Below, piece by piece: positions 54,399 to 62,206 of a stretch of DNA of 64,000 nucleotides (position 1 is the stretch's first letter; every line of letters starts with the position of its first letter). The position numbers and the translations under genes were made by a program. Origin of the DNA: JAGAJR01 sp048463395. Its GTDB lineage: Bacteria; Pseudomonadota; Alphaproteobacteria; RF32; CAG-239. Below the pieces are notes generated by a model that was given only the letters and a program-made list of their open reading frames with translations, was not told the DNA's origin and did no database searches. The DNA lies in contig DBFWPL010000008.1 in NCBI GenBank assembly GCA_048463395.1, forward strand, positions 62,001-126,000, given 5' to 3'.

Positions 54399-54884
54399 AT
54401 GAGGATATTGGGTCTTGATCCGAGTTTGTCGTCAACAGGCTGGGGGATTGTAGAAGTTGAAAATAACCGTTTGAGGTATGTTGCCGATGGTTATATCAAG
54501 ACCGATCCGAAAATGGAATTGCCTGCCCGATTAGCAATTATTCATAAGACTTTGGCTGATGTTATTGAAGCTTATAAGCCGGATGAAGCCGCTATTGAGC
54601 AGGTTTTTTTGAATGATAATCCGATGTCGACAATCAAACTGGGAATGGCTCGCGGGGTGGTTATTTTAGCTCCGGCGTTGTATCATATTCCGGTTTGCGA
54701 ATATGAACCGACCAAGGTCAAAAAGGCACTGGTCGGTATCGGTCGGGCGGAAAAAAGCCAAGTAGAAACCATGGTTAAAGTTCTTTTACCGGGGTGTAAG
54801 CCGAAAAATAACGACTCTTCCGATGCTTTGGCGATTGCCATTACGCATTATAATTACCGAAAGACCAGAGTTTTGGGCGTTTAA
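54399..54884 (+). CDS. ruvC: Holliday junction resolvase RuvC
   Basis: 161 residues. Catalytic acidic residues are visible: Asp7 in LGLDPSLSSTGWG, Glu in AAIEQVFLN and the Asp pair in NDSSDALAIAITH. It resolves Holliday junctions with RuvAB. The start directly follows the yebC stop. A decayed HD-domain gene separates it from ruvA. Confidence 0.96.
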   Translation: MRILGLDPSLSSTGWGIVEVENNRLRYVADGYIKTDPKMELPARLAIIHKTLADVIEAYKPDEAAIEQVFLNDNPMSTIKLGMARGVVILAPALYHIPVCEYEPTKVKKALVGIGRAEKSQVETMVKVLLPGCKPKNNDSSDALAIAITHYNYRKTRVLGV

Positions 54885-54903
54885 ATAAAGCAAGGTATGG
54901 GTT

Positions 54904-55080
54904 ATGGAACGGATAAAAGATGATGTTCGGGAGCTGATGTCCGGAGATAACAGCGGGCATGGATTTGACCATGTGGAGCGGGTTTATAAAATCGCCGTGA
55001 AATGGCTAAAGAAGAAAAAGCCGATGTGGAAATTGTCGCTTTGGCGGTTTTGTTTTTATTTTGTTCTTAAAGTTAAATAA
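54904..55080 (+). pseudogene. Frameshifted, truncated HD-domain phosphohydrolase
   Basis: The first ~33 codons read like the start of a YedJ-type HD hydrolase (GHGFDHVERVYKIAVK). A one-base loss in an A run near 55000 then breaks the frame. In the other frame the expected sequence continues (MAKEEKADVEIVALAVL, from 55002) and stops at 55070 just where the metal-binding HD should come. Both a frameshift and a 3' deletion are therefore visible. It sits between ruvC and ruvA. Confidence 0.75.
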
Positions 55081-55145
55081 TGATTGCAGAGGATTATATA
55101 TTTGTATAATCTCACAACAGAGATTTATTGATTTAAGGTAACGAT

Positions 55146-55826
55146 ATGATTGCAAAATTACGCGGTATTATAGACACAATCGGGGAAGACTATTGTATTG
55201 TTGATGTGAACGGGGTCGGGTATCTGGTCTCAGCATCGTCCCGCACTCTGGCAAAACTTATCAAAGGAAAAGCCTCGGTTTTGCTGATTGAAACCGTGGT
55301 GAGGGAAGACAGTATTTCCTTGTTTGGTTTTGCCGACGCTTGGGAGAAAGAGTGGTTTTTGACGCTGACGAAAGTTCAAGGCGTGGGTGCGAAAGTTTGT
55401 TTGGCAATATTGTCCGTGCTGACGCCAAATCAACTGGCTCAGGCGGTTTCCGCCCAAGATAAGGCTTCTTTTTCGCGGGCAAGCGGGGTAGGGCCGAAGC
55501 TGGCGGCAAGAATTGTTACCGAATTGAAGGACAAGATTGTAACCGTACCAATCGAATCTGTTGTGAGAAGTGATTTGACGGCAGAGGAGGATGCGATGGA
55601 CAAGGAACAGGCCGAGCAGGAAAACAATGCTTATGAAGATGTGATTGCGGTACAGGAAGACAATCAGAGCTCGGTTGAAGATGCGATTTCGGCGTTGGTT
55701 AATCTGGGGTATCAGCGTTTGGAGGCTTATAAGGCCGTGAATAAGGCGGCGACGAAGGCTCAGAATGCCGATGTTTCGGAATTGATTAAACTGGCGTTGA
55801 GAGAATTTGCGAATAAAGAAATTTAG
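55146..55826 (+). CDS. ruvA: Holliday junction DNA helicase subunit RuvA
   Basis: 226 residues. The N-terminal OB domain is recognisable (MIAKLRGIIDTIGEDYCIVDVNGVGY in part, IAKLRGIID). Two helix-hairpin-helix motifs follow (KVQGVGAKVCLAIL and ASGVGPKLAARIVTEL). A long acidic linker (MDKEQAEQENNAYEDVIAVQEDN) leads to domain III (DAISALVNLGYQRLEAYKAV) that contacts RuvB. The linker is longer than in E. coli, making the protein a little larger. It is followed by ruvB at 12 nt. Confidence 0.96.
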   Translation: MIAKLRGIIDTIGEDYCIVDVNGVGYLVSASSRTLAKLIKGKASVLLIETVVREDSISLFGFADAWEKEWFLTLTKVQGVGAKVCLAILSVLTPNQLAQAVSAQDKASFSRASGVGPKLAARIVTELKDKIVTVPIESVVRSDLTAEEDAMDKEQAEQENNAYEDVIAVQEDNQSSVEDAISALVNLGYQRLEAYKAVNKAATKAQNADVSELIKLALREFANKEI

Positions 55827-55838
55827 AGGACTTGACGA

Positions 55839-56915
55839 ATGATTGAGGAGAGAGTGGTTAGCCCGGAAAAACAAGCGGAAGACGAACAGGGGAGCGGTAT
55901 GCCGGTCAGCCTGCGTCCGAACTCCTTGGCGGACTTTGTCGGGCAGCGTCAAGTCTGTGAGAATTTGAAGGTGTTTATTGAGGCGGCCAAAAAGCGGGGC
56001 GAAGCTTTGGACCATGTGCTTTTGTTCGGTCCTCCGGGACTGGGAAAGACAACGCTGGCGTCCATTGTGGCGAAGGAGCTTGGCGTCGGCTTTCGGGCGA
56101 CCTCGGCACCAATGATTACAAAATCCGGTGATTTGGCGGCCATTCTGACTAATCTGGAAAAAAACGACGTTTTGTTTATTGATGAGATTCATCGTCTTAA
56201 TCCGGCGATTGAAGAAGTGTTGTATTCGGCAATGGAGGATTTTCAGCTGGATTTGATTATCGGGGAAGGGCCGTCTGCCCGTTCGGTACGAATCGATTTA
56301 CAGCCGTTTACGTTGGTGGGGGCGACAACCCGTTCGGGCTTGTTGTCCACACCGTTGAGAGAACGTTTCGGAATCCCGTTGCGGTTGGATTTTTATTCTC
56401 CGGAAGAGTTAGAAAAAATCGTTATCCGCGGAGCCAATCTGTTAGGAATGCCGATTTCTCAGTCCGGAGCGGCAGAGATTGCCAAACGCTCGAGAGGAAC
56501 GCCGCGTGTGGCCGGACGTCTGCTTCGCCGTGTGCGGGACTTTGGGGCGGTGTGCGAGGCTAGTGAAGTTGATACCAAAATCGCCGATACGGCGTTAAGG
56601 CGTTTGGATGTCGATAATTACGGCTTGGATGCTTTTGACCGCAGATATTTGAACTGCATTGCCAATAATTACGGCGGCGGTCCGGTCGGAGCGGATACTT
56701 TGGCGGCGGCTTTGTCGGAAGAACGGGATACGATTGAAGAAGTGATTGAGCCGTTTTTGCTGAAACTCGGTTTTTTGCAACGGACGCCGAGAGGTCGGGT
56801 GATTTCTGATCTGGGATGTGATTATATCGGTATTCCGAGAGTGAAAAAAGGCGGAGTGAAACCGGCACCGATGCAGTTTGATTTGTTGAAAGTTATCGAA
56901 GAAGAGGAAAACTGA
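55839..56915 (+). CDS. ruvB: Holliday junction DNA helicase subunit RuvB
   Basis: 358-residue AAA+ motor of branch migration. Walker A LLFGPPGLGKTTLA, Walker B VLFIDEIHRL, sensor TTRSGLLSTPLRERFG and the arginine-finger region are present. The C-terminal winged helix has QRTPRGRVIS. The preceding segment RPNSLADFVGQ is diagnostic. It is coupled with ruvA and followed 1 nt later by ybgC. Confidence 0.97.
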   Translation: MIEERVVSPEKQAEDEQGSGMPVSLRPNSLADFVGQRQVCENLKVFIEAAKKRGEALDHVLLFGPPGLGKTTLASIVAKELGVGFRATSAPMITKSGDLAAILTNLEKNDVLFIDEIHRLNPAIEEVLYSAMEDFQLDLIIGEGPSARSVRIDLQPFTLVGATTRSGLLSTPLRERFGIPLRLDFYSPEELEKIVIRGANLLGMPISQSGAAEIAKRSRGTPRVAGRLLRRVRDFGAVCEASEVDTKIADTALRRLDVDNYGLDAFDRRYLNCIANNYGGGPVGADTLAAALSEERDTIEEVIEPFLLKLGFLQRTPRGRVISDLGCDYIGIPRVKKGGVKPAPMQFDLLKVIEEEEN

Positions 56916-56916
56916 A

Positions 56917-57363
56917 ATGTTTGAGGAAGTTTTACCGCCGCAGGGCAAAAAATTCGGCAAGGTGTTTGCGTTTCCGGTACGAGTGTATTATGAGGATACG
57001 GATGCCGGCGGTATAGTCTATTATGCCAATTATCTGAAATTTGCCGAGCGGGCAAGAACAGAGTTTGTCCGCAGTCTGGGCGTGTGTCAGCAGGAAGGAC
57101 TGGAGAGCGAGGATAAATGCGGATTTACGGTTCGGCATGTGGATATTGACTATAAACTTCCGGCGGTGTTGGATGATGCTTTGGTGGTTACCTGCGAGGT
57201 AACGGAAGCCAAAGGGGCGGGAGCGGAAATGCATCAGGATATTTTCAGGGGAGATAAGCTCTTGGCGACGCTGAACGTGAAACTGGCGTATTTGAGTCTG
57301 GCAAAAAAACGTCCGGTGCGTATTCCCGAAGAATTGCTGAACAAGATTAATTCTTGTGCTTAA
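56917..57363 (+). CDS. ybgC: Tol-Pal-associated acyl-CoA thioesterase YbgC
   Basis: 148 residues of the hot-dog fold. The 4HBT motif VYYEDTDAGGIVYYANYLKFAERARTEF contains the catalytic Asp (shown in part: YEDTDAGGIVYYANYL). It starts directly after ruvB and precedes tolQ, the widespread ybgC-tolQRA order. It links acyl-CoA metabolism with the Tol system. Confidence 0.93.
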   Translation: MFEEVLPPQGKKFGKVFAFPVRVYYEDTDAGGIVYYANYLKFAERARTEFVRSLGVCQQEGLESEDKCGFTVRHVDIDYKLPAVLDDALVVTCEVTEAKGAGAEMHQDIFRGDKLLATLNVKLAYLSLAKKRPVRIPEELLNKINSCA

Positions 57364-57458
57364 AATCCCAAAAATTAATTGAAAATTTAGTATTTTATGG
57401 TAGTTTTCGCTCAAAGATTTGAGAAACGTTTATTTATGCATAAAAAGTGAGTTAAAAA

Positions 57459-58205
57459 ATGGATACACAATCATTAGCAGATGTAACGAATACCGCCGCC
57501 CAAATGTCCATGTGGGATTTGGTTTGGGCTTCGGACATGGTTACCAAGGTCGTGATGATAGGGTTGATTGCCGCGTCGGTTTGGTCTTGGGCGATTATTA
57601 TTGAGAAGTTCGGAACGCTGCGTCAGGTTAAGCAGATGTCAAAGAGGTTTGAAGAGAAATTTTGGTCCGGCGGTTCTCTGGACAGGCTGTATGATTCCAT
57701 CGGCAATCGTCCGAGAGACCCGATGTCGGCCATGTTTGTCGCCGCGATGAAGGAGTGGAAACGGACAAATATTCTCAAATCCAAGACTGACCGCGGACTG
57801 AGAGGCGTTTCTCTGCAACAGCGTATTGAAAAAGCGATGATGGTTTCCATGGATAAGGAGCTTGACGAACTGGATACCCGCATGGGTTTTTTGGCTTCGA
57901 CGGGTTCGGTGGCTCCGCTGGTCGGTTTGTTTGGGACGGTTTGGGGTATCATTAACAGTTTTAACGCGATTGCCGTTACACAGAGCAACTCTTTGTCGGC
58001 TATGGCACCGGGGATTGCCGAAGCCTTGTTTACAACGGCGTTTGGTTTGATTGCGGCTATTCCGGCGGTGGTTGCCTATAACAAGATTTCTTCCGATATT
58101 GACAGATATGCCAAGAGACTGGAAAACTTTATGGCCGAGTTCTCAAGCATTTTGTCCCGCGAGATTGACGATACGGCGATTAAGGCCGACATGGCAGGAG
58201 AATAA
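57459..58205 (+). CDS. tolQ: Tol-Pal system proton channel subunit TolQ
   Basis: 248 residues with three membrane helices: DMVTKVVMIGLIAASVWSWAIIIEK near the N-terminus, and FLASTGSVAPLVGLFGTVWGIINSF and IAEALFTTAFGLIAAIPAVVAYNKI later. The GTVWGI motif and Thr are typical of TolQ/ExbB/MotA. With TolR it uses the proton gradient to drive TolA. It is followed by tolR at 2 nt. Confidence 0.95.
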   Translation: MDTQSLADVTNTAAQMSMWDLVWASDMVTKVVMIGLIAASVWSWAIIIEKFGTLRQVKQMSKRFEEKFWSGGSLDRLYDSIGNRPRDPMSAMFVAAMKEWKRTNILKSKTDRGLRGVSLQQRIEKAMMVSMDKELDELDTRMGFLASTGSVAPLVGLFGTVWGIINSFNAIAVTQSNSLSAMAPGIAEALFTTAFGLIAAIPAVVAYNKISSDIDRYAKRLENFMAEFSSILSREIDDTAIKADMAGE

Positions 58206-58207
58206 CG

Positions 58208-58651
58208 ATGTATTTTCAGCAGACGCCGAGACGTTTTCAGAGAGTGTATAAACGCAATTCCGATATTAACATTACCAACTTGATGGATGTGATGATGGTT
58301 TTGCTGGTGGTGTTTATGGTTGCGGCTCCGCTGATGACGTCGGGTATTGCTCTTGATTTGCCGAAAGTCGGCGGTAAGGCTCTGAACGAAGAAGTAACCT
58401 CGGTCAATATCAGCGTGGATAAAGAAGGATATTACTATATCGGCGAGACGGAAATTCCGGCGAATGAGATTGTGGCAAAACTGCAGGCCATTCGGGATGC
58501 CAATACGGAACTGGCGGTTACGATTTCCGGTGATACGGGAGCGGAATACGGACGGGTAATCGGCTTGATGGCGTTGCTGAAAGAAGCCGGTTTTGACAAG
58601 GTCGGACTGAAAACAGAACCGCGTCCACTGAAGAGCAAAAAGGGGAAATAA
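58208..58651 (+). CDS. tolR: Tol-Pal system protein TolR
   Basis: 147 residues. A single membrane helix with the proton-path Asp (INITNLMDVMMVLLVVFMVAAPL, Asp in LMDV), followed by a periplasmic domain (SVNISVDKEGYYYIGETEIP). It partners TolQ upstream and TolA downstream. Confidence 0.95.
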   Translation: MYFQQTPRRFQRVYKRNSDINITNLMDVMMVLLVVFMVAAPLMTSGIALDLPKVGGKALNEEVTSVNISVDKEGYYYIGETEIPANEIVAKLQAIRDANTELAVTISGDTGAEYGRVIGLMALLKEAGFDKVGLKTEPRPLKSKKGK

Positions 58652-58703
58652 AAAGCCGGTTTTGCGACAAGTAAGTTAAACGATAAGAAGAACGCAGCAA
58701 TTG

Positions 58704-59651
58704 ATGAAACAGTCGGTATATAAATCTTTGGCCTTACATTTTACGGTCTTTCTGTTATTCATAATAGATTTGCCGTTTTTTTGGCATAGAAATATGACAA
58801 TCAGCCAAGTACCGATTATTGTTGATTTGAAGGATGTTAAGATTTCCGAGATGACCAATCTTCCGCCAAAGGCCAAGTTCGGGGAAGAAGAGAAAAAAGC
58901 CTCAACCATTAAACGCAAGGTTGAAGAGAACTATACGCAGGAAGAAGTAAAGAAGGAAGACAGACCGGTAAAAAAAACGGAAACTGAAGAGACCAAACCG
59001 GCTCCGAAAGAGGAAACTCCGGAACCTCCGAAAAAGGACTTTTTAGTTGCTCCGCAGCCGAGAAAACCGAAAGTTCCGGTTGAGAAAAAAGTAGAGAAAA
59101 AGCCGGAGCCAAAACCGAAACCGGCTCCGAAAAAAGACGCGAAAAAGAAGGATGTTAAAGAAGATAAGAGCAAGCCGAAATTGGCTAATCCGCTGAAGAG
59201 TTTGCTGGCTTCCGTTGACGCTCTGGAAAAAGAACAGGGTGAGAAGGATGCAACGGCAACCATCAAGGAAGGTACCAAGGTCAATAATATGGGGATTGAA
59301 GGCGGTGTCGGAGGTTCTTACTTCAGTGAATTGTCAATTTCCGAGACAGACGCCATTGCCGGACGTTTAAGGGCTTGTTGGAACTTGGATCCGGGGGCTA
59401 TGGGCATTAAAGACATGATTATTGAAATCAGGGCTTTCTTAAATCGGGACGGAACGGTGCGTGAGGTTAAGATTTTGGATACGGCACGTTATAACAGTGA
59501 CACGCATTTCCGTTCGGTTGCCGACAGTGCGAGACGTGCGGTTTATATTTGCCAGCCATATTCTATTTTTGCCGAGAAGTATGCCGACAAATATGATATG
59601 TGGGGCACGATGCTGCTGCGGTTTAACCCGTTAGACGGACAGGTTAACTGA
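58704..59651 (+). CDS. tolA: TolA-like protein
   Basis: 315 residues from the ATG at 58704. An N-terminal membrane helix (SLALHFTVFLLFIIDLPFFW) is followed by a Lys/Glu/Pro-rich periplasmic rod (residues ~75-165: KVEKKPEPKPKPAPKKDAKK). A C-terminal TonB/TolA-type domain follows (AIAGRLRACWNLDPGAMG, IIEIRAFLNRDGTVREVKIL). It links TolQR to the outer membrane. Normally tolB and pal follow; here a regulator of opposite strand and a DGR cassette lie downstream instead. Confidence 0.9.
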   Translation: MKQSVYKSLALHFTVFLLFIIDLPFFWHRNMTISQVPIIVDLKDVKISEMTNLPPKAKFGEEEKKASTIKRKVEENYTQEEVKKEDRPVKKTETEETKPAPKEETPEPPKKDFLVAPQPRKPKVPVEKKVEKKPEPKPKPAPKKDAKKKDVKEDKSKPKLANPLKSLLASVDALEKEQGEKDATATIKEGTKVNNMGIEGGVGGSYFSELSISETDAIAGRLRACWNLDPGAMGIKDMIIEIRAFLNRDGTVREVKILDTARYNSDTHFRSVADSARRAVYICQPYSIFAEKYADKYDMWGTMLLRFNPLDGQVN

Positions 59652-59699
59652 TATAAAACTGACAGGAAGTATTAAGAGCTTTTTCGGGATGAGAAGGGA

Positions 59700-60095
59700 T
59701 TATATCCGGCGTTCGGAATGGCGTTTGCCTTTGCCGTTATCTCTGCCTAATCGGTAAACAGTAATCAGATTATCAATAGAATCTTCAACGACATCAATAA
59801 ATTCTTTGTTGTGGGTCATAAGTTTGCGGGAAATTTCTTCGACTTTTTTGCGAACGAGTTTGTCTTTGCTCGGTTGTACGGAAAAATCAAAAAGGTCGCC
59901 GATGTCGATTTCAAGTTTTGTTGCAATTTTGTTAAGAGTTTCGATTTTGGGAGAGATTTTTCCGAGTTCAATTCCGGAGATTGTGTTCATTGACATATCC
60001 ATGTCATAAGCGAGTTCCAGTTGGCTAACGCCTTTAATTTTGCGAAGTTCGCGAATTCTGGCTCCCAGCTCTATTGCAAAAGTATCATCAGTCAT
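59700..60095 (-). CDS. XRE-family helix-turn-helix regulator
   Basis: 131 residues. The HTH_3 domain fills residues 9-70: LGARIRELRKIKGVSQLELAYDMDMSMNTISGIELGKISPKIETLNKIA (pieces SQLELAYDMDMS and TISGIELGKISP show the helix-turn-helix). The C-terminal part is helical and Lys-rich. It lies divergent to the secreted-protein/DGR operon, 251 bp away, so it may control that operon. No operator is proven. It could also be a stand-alone regulator. Confidence 0.85.
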   Translation of the reverse strand: MTDDTFAIELGARIRELRKIKGVSQLELAYDMDMSMNTISGIELGKISPKIETLNKIATKLEIDIGDLFDFSVQPSKDKLVRKKVEEISRKLMTHNKEFIDVVEDSIDNLITVYRLGRDNGKGKRHSERRI

Positions 60096-60155
60096 CCGCC
60101 TATATTCCTATTTTATTATGAATCGATATATACTATAAACTTGTAATTTTTGTGG

Positions 60156-60184
60156 TTGACATTGATTAATTACTAATATATTAT
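60156..60184 (+). promoter_or_regulatory. Sigma-70-type promoter of the DGR-target operon
   Basis: TTGACA (60156-60161) and TATTAT (60179-60184) with a 17-bp spacer. The predicted transcript has a leader of ~155 nt that contains the inverted repeat at 60252-60319. Confidence 0.65.
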
Positions 60185-60251
60185 GAATTTAACAGCGGGA
60201 TTTGAAAAAAATTAACATTTGATTGTGAATCTTGTTTTTTTAACCTGCTGG

Positions 60252-60319
60252 TGGCAAAGAGGAAACTGAAGCCTATACACACATACACACACACCTACAT
60301 AGTATGTTCCTCTTTGCCA
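60252..60319 (+). promoter_or_regulatory. Leader RNA hairpin with CA-repeat loop
   Basis: A perfect 13-bp inverted repeat (TGGCAAAGAGGAA at 60252-60264 with TTCCTCTTTGCCA at 60307-60319) encloses a 42-nt loop made largely of ACACAC repeats. It sits in the 5' leader 27 nt before the ATG and does not cover the AAAGGA ribosome-binding site. It could be an RNA-stability or protein-binding element. No T run follows, so it is not an ordinary terminator. Confidence 0.6.
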
Positions 60320-60346
60320 GATTTTTATGTGAAAGGACGGTGTAAA

Positions 60347-61216
60347 ATGAAAAGACAAACTTTGATAACCTCATTGGCAACTGTTTTATTCTTTGTTCCG
60401 GAGCTTTCACAAGCGGCTGTTTGTGCCTTGGGGGGCGACGGTTGTTCTGTTCCATCATTTAATCAATCTAATCATGATTTCAACCTGGATGAAGGTTATG
60501 AGTGTAAAGAAGAAGGTTATACGGTAACCTCGTGTCCGGACGGAAAGAAGGGAAGCGGTGCTTGCCCTTATCTTTCGGGGTATTATAAGGAATGTGTGTG
60601 CGACACGTCGGTTTACAACAGCAGCAGTTCGAGCCAATGCGGCAGTCTGGCGGAAACGGAGGGCTGCACGGATGCTTACGGCAGCCATTATAAATGTACC
60701 TGCGACACATCGATTATGACGACTTGTTCGGGCAGCAGTCAATATGCTTCCGGAACGTCTTCGTGCGTGATGAACGGGGTGTCTTACTATTTGAATGCCG
60801 AGTGTGTTACCTGTCATTCACCGGCGACAGTGAACTCGGCGAAGACATCGTGCGAGTGTCCGTCGACTTACAAGGAGTGCAGCAGTTCAAACAATGAGAT
60901 AGGCAGCGGCAGCAGCTGCAGCGTGGGCAGTGTGGTGAAGTATCAGACTTGTGTTTGTCCGACAAGTTACAAGCTGTGTGATTTGGGCGGTGAAGTCGGA
61001 GCCAAAAAGTGCACCATGGGCGGAAGAGATTACTTTTCAGCCTGTAAGAGCTGCCCTAATTTGGGAACTCATACCTCATGTCCGACGGGATATGCTTGCA
61101 CATATGAAGATTGTTCCAAGAAATATTACATTACCGGCTGTGCAACGGGGAATGTGGACGTATCGCAATCACAATGCAGCTGGTACAGCTGTTGGGGGCT
61201 TGTGTTGGATAAATAG
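60347..61216 (+). CDS. Secreted Cys-rich protein upstream of the DGR target
   Basis: 289 residues from ATG 60347, chosen because AAAGGACGG precedes it and a signal peptide follows (LITSLATVLFFVPELSQAA). The mature part has more than 30 cysteines in C-x-C and C-x(3-12)-C spacing, with Ser/Thr/Gly-rich linkers (CVCDTSVYNSSSSSQCGS, CTCDTSIMTTC, CECPSTYKECSSSNN). This looks like repeated small disulfide modules of an extracellular stalk. No family recognised. It precedes the DGR target gene by 39 nt on the same strand, so the two are probably one operon. The product may display or partner the variable protein. Confidence 0.75.
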   Translation: MKRQTLITSLATVLFFVPELSQAAVCALGGDGCSVPSFNQSNHDFNLDEGYECKEEGYTVTSCPDGKKGSGACPYLSGYYKECVCDTSVYNSSSSSQCGSLAETEGCTDAYGSHYKCTCDTSIMTTCSGSSQYASGTSSCVMNGVSYYLNAECVTCHSPATVNSAKTSCECPSTYKECSSSNNEIGSGSSCSVGSVVKYQTCVCPTSYKLCDLGGEVGAKKCTMGGRDYFSACKSCPNLGTHTSCPTGYACTYEDCSKKYYITGCATGNVDVSQSQCSWYSCWGLVLDK

Positions 61217-61255
61217 TTGTGTGATGGCAGAAAAAAGAAACTAAGGAGAAGGACT

Positions 61256-62023
61256 ATGACTGATAAGATAAGAAAGATAATGGGAGCAGGCCTGTTTGCA
61301 TTGGTTTTCTCCTTGGTATGGGGAAGCAACGTCAGGGCTCAAAGCTGTTTGACGCCGCCAAGCTGCGATACTTTGGGGTATAAGCAGTCAGCGGATGACT
61401 GTTCCGGTCAGGAACGGGTGTTGAAGTGTCCGTTTGACCAGACAAAAATGTTTTGTCTGGATACGATTACGCAAGAAGTAAATGTGGGAGCGATATTATA
61501 TTCGGATATGACGGTTACAACCGGTATTGTAACCGGTAAAACGGCTATCGGTGTTGTGTTTGACACCAATAAGCGGCTGGCGGTAGCTTTGACAGAATCG
61601 TCAAGTACATTGACCTGGGGCGGATATGGAACAGATATTTCGACACTGGAGAATTGTACGAGCGAACCATTATCCTGCGGTACGGACGGTAAAGCGAATA
61701 CGACGGCGATTATCGCTTATGGTAAGGCTAATAACATCTCTTATCCAGCAGCAGAGTATTGCAATAAATATACAACTACCGGTACAACAGCCGGAGACTG
61801 GCATTTGCCGAGCTATGCTGAGTTGAAAAGTATTTACAATGCCAAGAGTATGATCAATGCAACTTTGAATCTATTAGGTAAGTCATCACTCACGGAGGGC
61901 GTGTATTGGTCGTCTACCGAGACCAGTAGTGGCATTTCTTGGACATTGTACATGGCTAATGGTAACTACTACTACAACTATAAGAATTACAGTTACTACG
62001 TTCGTCCTGTCCTGGCTTTTTAA
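61256..62023 (+). CDS. DGR variable target protein (secreted, DUF1566/C-type-lectin-like C-terminus)
   Basis: 255 residues from ATG 61256 (CTAAGGAGAAGGACT upstream); the frame extends 13 codons upstream without a start signal. A signal peptide ends VWGSNVRAQ. A short Cys-rich segment follows (SCLTPPSCDTLGY, CSGQERVLKC), then a DUF1566-type fold (DWHLPSYAELKSIYN, GVYWSSTE, ending YVRPVLAF). Residues 218-255 are the variable repeat. Fourteen residues differ from the template (223, 224, 226, 227, 230, 232, 234, 238-240, 242, 245-247), with many now Tyr. Such C-type-lectin-like folds tolerate variable loops, so it is likely a ligand-binding surface protein. Confidence 0.9.
   Translation: MTDKIRKIMGAGLFALVFSLVWGSNVRAQSCLTPPSCDTLGYKQSADDCSGQERVLKCPFDQTKMFCLDTITQEVNVGAILYSDMTVTTGIVTGKTAIGVVFDTNKRLAVALTESSSTLTWGGYGTDISTLENCTSEPLSCGTDGKANTTAIIAYGKANNISYPAAEYCNKYTTTGTTAGDWHLPSYAELKSIYNAKSMINATLNLLGKSSLTEGVYWSSTETSSGISWTLYMANGNYYYNYKNYSYYVRPVLAF
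61906..62021 (+). repeat. DGR variable repeat (VR)
   Basis: 116 nt aligned to the template repeat at 62717-62832 without gaps (constant offset 811). 100 positions are identical. All 16 differences lie at template adenines (8 A-to-T, 5 A-to-G, 3 A-to-C). None of the 72 non-adenine positions differs. The repeat ends one base after the last sense codon of the target gene. Confidence 0.97.
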
Positions 62024-62048
62024 CTTTATCCCTTTAACCCTTTAAAAT

Positions 62049-62064
62049 GCCCCGCTTGCGGGGC
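62049..62064 (+). other. Hairpin 28 nt downstream of the VR
   Basis: GCCCCGC (62049-62055) pairs with GCGGGGC (62058-62064). There is no T run directly after. DGRs often have a short hairpin just after the variable repeat that helps target recognition, so this is a candidate. It could otherwise be a transcript-end structure. Confidence 0.6.
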
Positions 62065-62086
62065 CGAGATAAAAAGCCGAATCATT

Positions 62087-62112
62087 CCTTCGCCGTCGTC
62101 AGACGGCGAAGG
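62087..62112 (+). other. Second strong hairpin downstream of the VR
   Basis: An 11-bp perfect stem (62087-62097 with 62102-62112) with the four-base loop GTCA. The size and tetraloop are like hairpins known next to DGR variable repeats, though its distance from the VR (65 nt) is larger. CCCCTTTT follows, so it could also act as a terminator between the target gene and avd. Confidence 0.65.
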
Positions 62113-62152
62113 TACCCCTTTTAATATATAGCAGCTATATGAGGATAAGGTT

Positions 62153-62206
62153 ATGAAACAGATTGCTTGTTTGGTTGTTCTGTATATTAATAAAACCAAT
62201 CTGTGA
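62153..62206 (+). other. Short open frame with strong ribosome-binding site before avd
   Basis: 17 codons (MKQIACLVVLYINKTNL) preceded by GAGGATAAGGTT. The hydrophobic start resembles the first residues of a signal peptide cut short. Its ends hold an 8-bp inverted repeat (ACAGATTG/CAATCTGT). It may be a remnant of a second target gene or a leader peptide. Confidence 0.3.

Noticed and set aside
55230..56192. A 320-codon minus-strand frame over ruvA-ruvB
   Set aside because: It is antisense to two clearly functional genes and has no recognisable protein features.
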